From Acanthamoeba sp. SK_2022b (Eukaryota; Discosea; Longamoebia; Acanthamoebidae), in assembly GCA_027943245.1 (NCBI GenBank), contig JANDJZ010000837.1, positions 1 to 13,681 of the forward strand: a stretch of 13,681 bases of DNA, in the 5' to 3' direction. The position numbers and the translations under genes are program-made. Below are positions 7,543 to 13,681 of this stretch, piece by piece (position 1 is the stretch's first letter; each line of letters begins with the position of its first letter). The notes under the pieces are model-generated. The model saw only the letters and a program-made list of their open reading frames with translations. It did no database searches and had not been told where the DNA came from.

Positions 7543-8498
7543 TCAATTCCATTCCACGCGGGTTGGCAATTTTCTTCTTCCTTGCTTGTTTTGCATCGTC
7601 CTTTAATTTGCCATTACATTGCAACGTTGTTTTTTGGTTTGTTTTTTGTTTCTGTTTACTCAATGTTTCGTTTGTTTTGTTTTTTGCCATTACATTGCAA
7701 CGTTTCACTGAACTTGCGTTACAACCCATAATGGCTGGCGAACAACCGCCGCTCTGCCATATAAGATGTCTCATTTATATTGTAAAGGACGGGAAGTGTT
7801 CATGGGGAGGGAAGGGAGTGTCTCTTCCACCGGGGTGCACCTTGTGTGCAAGGGCCGGTGGTATGTGGACTGCCCCATGGACACAGCCCGTCTCTTTTTG
7901 TTCTAGGGGAGGCCGTAAATCACTACGCATTGTTGGTTGGTCATGGTTTGTTCATGACCGTGTCAACTGGATGGTTGTTGATATGACGATATGGCGCGGC
8001 ACAGGCGGGAAAGAGCTGCTTCTCCTGGTCTTCATGACCTTCAACATCTTCTTCTTTCATGGAATATCGCGACACCTGGCCAGGGAGGTTAGCAACAGTG
8101 GAGTACTTGAACTACCAAGCTCTGACTTATTCAACTACCAAGCTCTCGATCTTCTCCAGCCCTGGTACAGGACATTTGCTTTTGGGGCTGCTGCAATTTT
8201 GGGGCTCGCGACATTCTTTGGAGGTACATCCGGTTTTTGGGAATGTCGCAAGGTAGCCAAAAGGAAAGTTGCACTTTTAGGGGTTTCGCCAGAACTCCAT
8301 CGCAAAAAAGCGTTTGTTTGCCAAGTGACGCAACAGCAAGAAGAGTGTCACCTAATCAAAGAGCGAGGCCCGAGCCAAATAATACGATCGACACACCAAA
8401 ACAGGCACGCCACGCACATACTGGGTAGGACTCGACTCCCGCCACCGCTCACCTCCTCTACACGCCAGTCGTACTGTCCTAAACCACGCGAACCGTGA
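7503..8498 (+). CDS. Long open frame of uncertain coding status
   Basis: A 331-codon uninterrupted frame runs from ATG 7503 to a TGA ending at 8498. The first 75 residues are very hydrophobic because the DNA there is T-rich, so the lack of stops is partly trivial. The later part has two segments that could cross a membrane: ELLLLVFMTFNIFFF near residue 176 and TFAFGAAAILGLATFFGG near residue 225, the second followed by a basic CRKVAKRK. Third positions are clearly less G/C-rich than in neighbouring genes, and a near-repeat at 8107-8146 is read in two different frames. Both argue against ordinary coding. Its beginning overlaps the minus-strand BACK-gene 5' exon. No family is recognised. It may be non-coding sequence with a chance frame, or a transferred or fast-evolving membrane protein. 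Confidence 0.2.
   Translation: MLSLRNTVAVLLLLNSIPRGLAIFFFLACFASSFNLPLHCNVVFWFVFCFCLLNVSFVLFFAITLQRFTELALQPIMAGEQPPLCHIRCLIYIVKDGKCSWGGKGVSLPPGCTLCARAGGMWTAPWTQPVSFCSRGGRKSLRIVGWSWFVHDRVNWMVVDMTIWRGTGGKELLLLVFMTFNIFFFHGISRHLAREVSNSGVLELPSSDLFNYQALDLLQPWYRTFAFGAAAILGLATFFGGTSGFWECRKVAKRKVALLGVSPELHRKKAFVCQVTQQQEECHLIKERGPSQIIRSTHQNRHATHILGRTRLPPPLTSSTRQSYCPKPREP
7607..7704. repeat. 22-bp direct repeats flanking a T-rich tract
   Basis: An identical 22-bp sequence (begins TTTGCCATTACATTG, ends CAACGTT) occurs at 7607-7628 and again at 7683-7704. The 54 bases between are almost all T and G on the plus strand. The arrangement could be a target-site duplication around a small A-rich retro-insertion, or a slippage or unequal-exchange duplication. 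No element-encoded gene is visible. Confidence 0.85.
8107..8146 (+). repeat. Imperfect 23-bp-period tandem repeat
   Basis: AACTACCAAGCTCT at 8110-8123 recurs at 8133-8146; with flanking bases 16 of 17 positions match. The period of 23 is not a multiple of three, so the copies fall in different frames of the ORF covering this region. Confidence 0.8.
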
Positions 8499-8695
8499 AC
8501 ACGTCATTGTTGGCAACAAAGCGATTTTGTGCGTAGTCTGCTCCTTAAAGGTAATTTCAACTCCACATAATACACTGCTCGTACACTTGTGTGAAAACAC
8601 CAACAAAACCGAGACTAAAAGCAAGCTTCAAGACTTATGTACACAATAACTCAGACAGCGCCTGGCCAGGAAAGGGGGAGGGTGTCGACTGGAGC

Positions 8696-10784
8696 TCACC
8701 AGGGCACGTCTTCGGTGAGCTCCGCGCGCACAACTCGCACCTCTTCCACCTCGTCGCTACCTCGCTCCTCCAGCTCCTCGACTCCGTCATTTCCAATGTC
8801 GAGGTCCTCCTTCAGTGTACATACAACAACTGTAGAAGCAGAAGCCGAGGAGAGTTAGTAGGTCCTTCAGCACACATTCTGCAAGTCACGCACGAAGAGG
8901 GGCGGCGTGTACCAGTGATGTTGTCCTGGCTGCCCTTCTTGTAGGCCTCTTCTCCCAGCGCCTTGCTGGCCACCTGCGGGTCGTCGTCCTGCTTCAGGGC
9001 TTCCCGCACAAAGTCCACCGCTTGCTGATGGGTCATCACATCCCAGAGCCCTGGTGTAGCAAGGGTAACGACGTGCGCGTGTGATTAGAGAGGGTAGGAA
9101 AAACATGGCCACGGAGTTTGCAATCTCACGACGCTTCTGCATACCATCGCAGGCCAGAATGATGAACTGGTCCGTCTTTTCCAGAGTAACGTCGACCACG
9201 TCAGGCTCGGCCGTCAGACCGGATGGCTTGCCTTTGGTGAAGTCCGGGTGCTTGAAGAGCAGATCGCCGCTGAGAAGCGATCGCGAAAAGAAACAAACAA
9301 GTCAGACGATGAAAGAACGAAGAGAGAGAGAGAGAGAGATGGAAAGGCGTACATCGACCGAGACACGCCCAGGTTGAAGAACGAAGGGTTCAGGTTGGGA
9401 TGAGCCAGCCGGGTGTCATGATACAGCTTGCCTCCCTCGCGCTTCACCCTCTCGATCTCGCTGCACCGCACGGCCACGCGTAACAAACGTCAAGGCTCGC
9501 TTCGCGCGGCAGGGCACAGGGATAGAGCGAGTACGTTGGATTCTTGCCGGGGTTGTGCACGGTCGTGAGCGCGACGGCGGTGCCGTTGCGTGACAGCACG
9601 GCTTCGCTGTCGCCTATGTTGCCTATGTAGAGCTTGCCCTGCTTGATGAAGGCGATGAGGGCAGTCGTGCCGTCGCCCATGTTGTCCTTTCGTGCAATGT
9701 CCAGGAACTCCTGCTCTGTCCGCTGGAAGCCCTCGCGGATGGCCAGCTTGAGGTCGTTCTGGAAGTTGGGGTTGGCCAGGATGTGGTGGTGTAGTGTAGT
9801 GGAGGCAAAGTCCGATGCACGCTTGCCGCCGTGCCCTGCGCGTAGCCAAGTCAAAAAAGGCGGCAAAAAGCAATTTAAAAATATATATATTATTACTGGA
9901 ATATTAAATGGGATGTGCGAAGTAGTACCGTCGTAGACGCCAAAGAAGGCGCAGAGGCTATCGGGCGAGGAGGGCATGTTGAGAGCGTTTGAAAGCTCGT
10001 CTGCAACGCCAGCCCTTGAGGGGCGGCTAAGGTCGGGCTTGGACTCCTTGACGTCGTGTTTGCCGCCGTCGCCATTGCCGCCGTCTGCAGCCGACGAGGT
10101 GGCCGTGGCGGCACCCGCCGACCGCGGTGCGTAGGAGCCGCTGCCGAGATCGATTGTGTGTGCATCTTCCATGGCCTTCCTACGGCCCTGCATGCTGTAG
10201 ACTCCACAGCGCAGTTGTGGCTCGTAGTATGGGGCCAAGGCTTCTACCTCGGCGCTACTTGATCGTTTGCCTCCTTCGGGAACTGCTGGCTTGCGCCCCG
10301 CACCTGCCTTCTCGGGCAAGGGCTTTCGCCTGAGGCGCGGCGACACGGCAGCGATAGTGATTCGATGCTTGTCGAGGTGGCTTGGGCGATTCGGTTCAGC
10401 CATGAGGCTGTTATGATCCTTGAAGGAAGAGGTGGTAGAGGAAGGAGTAGAGAAGCGTGATGAGGATGCAAGGTGATCGTTGAGCGTGCTGTCTGCAATC
10501 TCTTCCAGTTCTACTGAATCGCTGAGTACGTCGATCAAGATGTGCGAGCTGCCGCGCCGCATAACACGCTTCTCCATGGACATACGGCGAGTGAGAGAGG
10601 GCTTCCGCACTTCAAGCACCTCCTCCCCGATAGAGTTTTGGGGCGCGGCAACCCGTCTCTCCTCCACGTCGGCTGCGGACATCTTTAGAGACCTCGGTGA
10701 TGAATCGATTGGATTTGTAGACTGGTCGTGCGGTACTGGCGTAGTGGCCCCACTTCTGTTCTCCTGGCTCAAGTCTTTCTCCAT
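8696..10784 (-). CDS. PP2C-family Ser/Thr protein phosphatase
   Basis: Metal-dependent (Mg/Mn) Ser/Thr phosphatase of the PPM family. Six exons (9929-10784, 9535-9835, 9353-9460, 9145-9269, 8913-9050, 8696-8829, complement) join in phase to 553 aa. PP2C motifs are in order: GVYSMQGRRKAMEDAH (194-209), FFGVYDGHGGKRASDF (280-295), DNMGDGTTA (336-344), LYIGNIGDSEAVLSRNG (354-370), FNLGVSRSIGD (414-424), ILACDGLWDVMT (459-470), GSQDNITVVV (503-512). The metal ligands expected at the MED Asp, the DGH Asp, the CDG Asp and the QDN Asp are all present, so it should be active. Residues 1-185 are a Ser/Arg-rich extension without a recognised domain, and a Gly/Ala/Ser-rich insert sits between the first two motifs (about 215-275). 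The tail is acidic. ATG 10784 is chosen as the start; the frame is open to another ATG at 10934, which would add 50 residues. Substrate is unknown. Confidence 0.93.
9321..9339 (+). repeat. AG dinucleotide repeat in intron
   Basis: A run of AG units lies within the PP2C gene's intron 9270-9352; on the sense strand it is a CT tract upstream of the CTCAG acceptor and may double as its polypyrimidine tract. Confidence 0.85.
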
Positions 10785-11105
10785 GCAGAGAAACCGAGGA
10801 AGAAGCACGCAACGGTCGGTAGGTGGAGAGTACTTCAAGTATTGGGTGCCAAGCTCAAGCTGTTGGGTGATGAAGCCGCAGCGTGTGCGCCTTGCGGCCT
10901 CATGCGAGCCTGTTTTGCATTCTGCGCTGGGCAACCGCCAAATTTAGTATCTGAAATATGTTGGCCCTTCCAGGGCGTACGCTTACACAAAATCCTAAAG
11001 ATATGTGAGATTGCCCGGTTTTTACTGAGAGCCGTAATTGGCATTCCAAAGCTGCTGGAACGAGGCGGAACGGGGGTCGTGTAGGCTGGCGTAACGCAAC
11101 GCGGA
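10785..11105. other. Intergenic region between two minus-strand genes
   Basis: This lies between the stop of the transporter gene (11106) and the chosen start of PP2C (10784). It should hold the transporter's 3' untranslated region and the PP2C promoter. If PP2C starts at 10934, the coding part extends 150 bases into it. No other gene or repeat is seen. Confidence 0.6.
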
Positions 11106-13219
11106 TTACATGGGATAGGCGATGGTCCGCGGCATGTTCATCACCGATTGGCCGCGCATGAGGGAAAGCGACTCCTGACGGGCCATCATCTGCTTGGCGA
11201 TGCCCATGATGGCGTCTGTGCGGTGGCGTGCGTCGCACACGAGAAGCAAGGAAGCGCAAGGTTAGTCCAGGCTGATCACCCTTGCGCGGACCGCCTCGTG
11301 GTTTCTTCAGCGGGTAATCTCGCAAGAGGCTTTCGAGTGGGCCAACTTACCAGTCTCGTCCCGGATCTCCTCTTGGATGAGTTCCTCGAACACATCCTCC
11401 AGCGTGATGATGCCTCGAATGGTTACGTGGTCCACGGCGTCGACAACCAGGGCCATGTGGCCTACAACAACAACCAGCAACAGCCACGAAAGCGACACGT
11501 GCACGTGGGGGAAAAAGCTGGTCAGCCCACGAAAAAGAAGGGAGGGGAGAGGAGGGAGGGCCGTCGCACTGTGACCACGCCGGAAGAGGTTGAGAAGCGG
11601 GTACAGCTCCATGTCTTCGCTCACCGTGGGCAGCCTGACCAGCTCCACGTCCTGTTGCAACGTGGGCGTGTCAATCCAAGGGAGGGGCCTCGGCATGGGC
11701 ACTCGGCTCTTGCAGCGCGCGCGTACCGATACGGGCGTGGCTCGGTCGGGGTTGAGCTTGATGAGCTTCTTGACGATGATCATTCCTATGACGTTGGACT
11801 TGTCGCCTCGGTAGACCGGGACGCGGCTGTGCCCAGACTGCAAGATCTGCTCGGCGCGCGGGTGGGGGTGAGGATGGCCATGGGTGGTGGATGGCTCGAG
11901 AGGCGCGGGTGGCGGCGGTACCTCATCCAGCTTCTGCGGGGTGAGGCGGTCCTTGGTGTTGAGCATGACCACCTTGTCGATGGGCGTCATGGCATCCTTG
12001 ACGACCTTGCCCGAGAGGTCGAGAGCGCCCTTGATGATGGTCACCTCGTCCTTGGTCAGGGTGGCGCCCAGCTCTCCGGCGCCCAGCAGGTCGCCGGCCT
12101 CCTGGTCGGGGTCTTGCTCGCCGTGGAGGCTCACCAGCTCCTTCAACTCTGTAGGCGCAGCAACGCGTGTCAATGCCTGTCCACACGGAAACAATTCTAT
12201 TGATGGCGAGGACACTCATCAATTAAAACGCTCCGTACGTGCTCTACGGAAGAAGGTGCCCTGTTCGCCTCCGAGAAGGAAGTCCAGCAACAAACTGATG
12301 GGCCATGCGATGGGGAAGAGGAGGACGATGATGATCCACACCAGCCTACACGACGAAACCGGCAACGACAACCACAGCCAATGGCGTAATTGCACGAATT
12401 AGTAATAATAATAAAACTGCAGGCGCTCGCGAGTGGCTGGGCTGGGCGTGGCGTACCAGGCGAGGTTGGCGCCGATGGCCAGACCGTAGCGCGTGCAGAT
12501 GGCCTGGGGGATGATCCTGATAGGGGTGCGTTAAGCGTGCTGGCGCGAAAGGGGGATAATGGATCTGTGCACCACGTACTCTCCGAAGAGCAAGACTGCG
12601 GTCACGGAGATGAGGATGGCGCCGACAGGACCCATGATTCTGTCCACGAAGAGGGGAAGGGCTTCCATGGCCGCGGCGTTGGCGACCAGGAGCGTCACCA
12701 GCAAAAGGTGGTGGCGCTTGACGAGCGGGATGATCCTGTTGGCTGGTCCCGTAAAAAGAGAATAAATTCAAGTGCTTTTCAGCACAAATCCAACGGTTTG
12801 ACCATTTTTGCAAGAATTATGATTGAATAAAAACGAACAAAGCAATTGCTAGGAGTACCGTAGATCTGTTCCTGTTTGGTGCCGCCTCCATTGGCAAGGA
12901 TTTGAAGGTTAAGAAAGTCGATGGACATGAGGCCCATGGTGAGACCTGACATGAGACCGGCAAGGCCAACCAAGGCTGCACTAACGGCCAAGTCTACCCA
13001 GAAGCGCGGAGTGGGAAAATCGTCTTCTTCAGCCACTGAGTAGGTAGTGCCGTCACACACCACTGAGTCGCCCTCCAGCTCGCATTCCACTTTCTTTCCA
13101 GCTGCCCTCTCCGACGTCCTATCGCTCTTCTTTATGTCCATGTTTAAGGCACTGGCGAGAGTAAAGACGCACAGCAGGAGGAGTAGAACTGTGCGCATTG
13201 TGGACGAGCAGCGTGTCAT
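11106..13219 (-). CDS. CNNM/ACDP-type (DUF21-CBS) transporter
   Basis: Membrane protein of the CNNM/ancient conserved domain/Mam3 family, linked to Mg and other divalent-cation homeostasis. Nine exons (12859-13219, 12580-12742, 12457-12516, 12239-12345, 11922-12148, 11727-11846, 11570-11651, 11351-11461, 11106-11215, complement) join in phase to 446 aa. Residues 9-24 ([16 protein letters not shown]) are a signal peptide, followed by a short polar luminal part. The DUF21 transmembrane region spans about 72-220: [20 protein letters not shown], then [20 protein letters not shown], then [20 protein letters not shown], then [24 protein letters not shown] pair follows: [18 protein letters not shown] to [20 protein letters not shown] (283-332), and [20 protein letters not shown] then [16 protein letters not shown]. 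The protein ends 37 residues later and lacks the cyclic-nucleotide-binding-like domain of animal CNNMs. Start could also be ATG 13198. Confidence 0.94.
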
Positions 13220-13519
13220 TGTCGAGAATTGTGTGGTTGAGTGGATGGGCGAACGAGTGGGATAAGTTTTGGAACTAGTGCGCGCTCACCTCGGGCTTGC
13301 CCGGGTTGTGCCAAAGTGACAGGAATTCTTGGTGGAACTGGAAGGAATTGCAGCCTTGCCCAAACCACGGAGAAACCCAAGTGGACAACTACAGCCTCCT
13401 TAAGGTACAGTCTGGCCCGCCCGAGGGATACCAGGCCATTCAACTTCTGCTTTCCTCGCCTGCAATCCTCTGTTTCTGTGCAATAAATTGGGATAGTTGT
13501 ATTTTTTGGCCTCCTGAGC
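13220..13519. other. Upstream region of the transporter gene
   Basis: This 300-base stretch lies between the transporter start and the stop of the partial minus-strand exon at the right edge. Open frames exist on both strands (plus 13241-13486, minus 13216-13629), but neither looks like a known protein. An AATAAA occurs on the plus strand at 13482-13487, without a supported plus-strand gene in front of it. The promoter of the transporter is presumably here. Confidence 0.45.
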
Positions 13520-13681
13520 TCAGCGTTCGCTGGGGCCAGTGTCCAGAGACAGGTTGGCCCGTCCAGTGGGGCACAAGTGGTGAACCGGACACTCCTGCAC
13601 GAGTGCCAGATGAGCAACGACCGTGCCATCTGTTTGGTTGGGGTAAAGGTAAAGCCAGCCGGAGACCATACGGCGCACTTT
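13520..13681 (-). CDS. Probable last exon of an unrecognised gene (partial)
   Basis: Reading from the right edge, the minus strand is open for 53 codons to a TGA at 13522-13520. The sequence looks like protein: MVSGWLYLYPNQTDGTVVAH, then LALVQECPVHHLCPTGRANL. The DNA just after the stop becomes AT-rich, as expected for a 3' end. The gene continues beyond the window, so the frame and the reading as an exon are tentative. Nothing identifies the family. Confidence 0.35.
   Translation of the reverse strand, partial: KVRRMVSGWLYLYPNQTDGTVVAHLALVQECPVHHLCPTGRANLSLDTGPSER

Noticed and set aside
7229..7774. 181-aa minus-strand ORF as the first exon of the BACK gene
   Set aside because: Its first two-thirds is low-complexity Lys/Asn/Gln from A-rich DNA, and its end reads through inferred introns; only the LSVDILPLFRVAHIY part is believable.
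8696..13219. PP2C next to CNNM as a functional phosphatase-transporter pair
   Set aside because: Animal CNNMs bind PRL phosphatases, which are unrelated to PP2C. Head-to-tail adjacency in a gene-dense genome is weak evidence.
13241..13486. 81-aa plus-strand ORF ending at an AATAAA
   Set aside because: The sequence is not protein-like, and the ORF sits in the expected promoter region of the transporter; a single AATAAA is common by chance.

Overview
The window looks like nuclear DNA of a GC-rich amoeboid protist, most like Acanthamoeba. Genes on both strands are packed closely and cut by many short spliceosomal introns, about 38 to 190 nt. Donors are mostly GTACG, GTGCG or GTTCG types and acceptors end in CAG or TAG. 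Coding third positions are rich in G and C. A BTB-BACK protein carrying an F5/8 type C (discoidin-like) domain also fits an amoebozoan. No bacterial operon, tRNA, rRNA, CRISPR array or recognisable transposase was seen.

Left part (1-3619). The 3' end of a plus-strand gene for an acidic protein enters from the left edge. It converges on a small unrecognised minus-strand gene (648-1093). Next comes the complex I subunit NDUFB7 on the minus strand (1751-2425), rebuilt here from three exons. A 120-bp divergent interval separates it from a six-exon METTL21/FAM86-type lysine methyltransferase on the plus strand (2546-3619). Downstream of NDUFB7 lies a short protein-like minus-strand exon (1452-1586) that may be a further NDUFB7 exon or part of another gene.

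Middle part (4004-8500). A minus-strand BTB-BACK-F5/8C gene (4004-6312) is followed upstream, on the same strand, by a second BACK-domain gene (about 6527-7542). That second gene has no visible BTB core and has an apparent frame break, so it may be a decaying paralogue. A T-rich tract between 22-bp direct repeats, and a long plus-strand ORF of uncertain status with atypical composition, fill 7503-8498.

Right part (8696-13681). A six-exon PP2C-family Ser/Thr phosphatase (8696-10784) and a nine-exon CNNM/ACDP-type (DUF21-CBS) ion transporter (11106-13219) lie head to tail on the minus strand. A probable last exon of another minus-strand gene sits at the right edge.

The genes do not form an obvious pathway: respiration, protein methylation, ubiquitin-ligase adaptors, dephosphorylation and magnesium homeostasis are all ordinary eukaryotic functions. 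I did not find a convincing new multi-gene system. The items most worth checking are the possible NDUFB7 C-terminal exon, the broken BACK gene, the acidic insert in the F5/8C domain, the direct-repeat-flanked T-rich tract, and the simple-sequence repeats, which fall mainly in introns.
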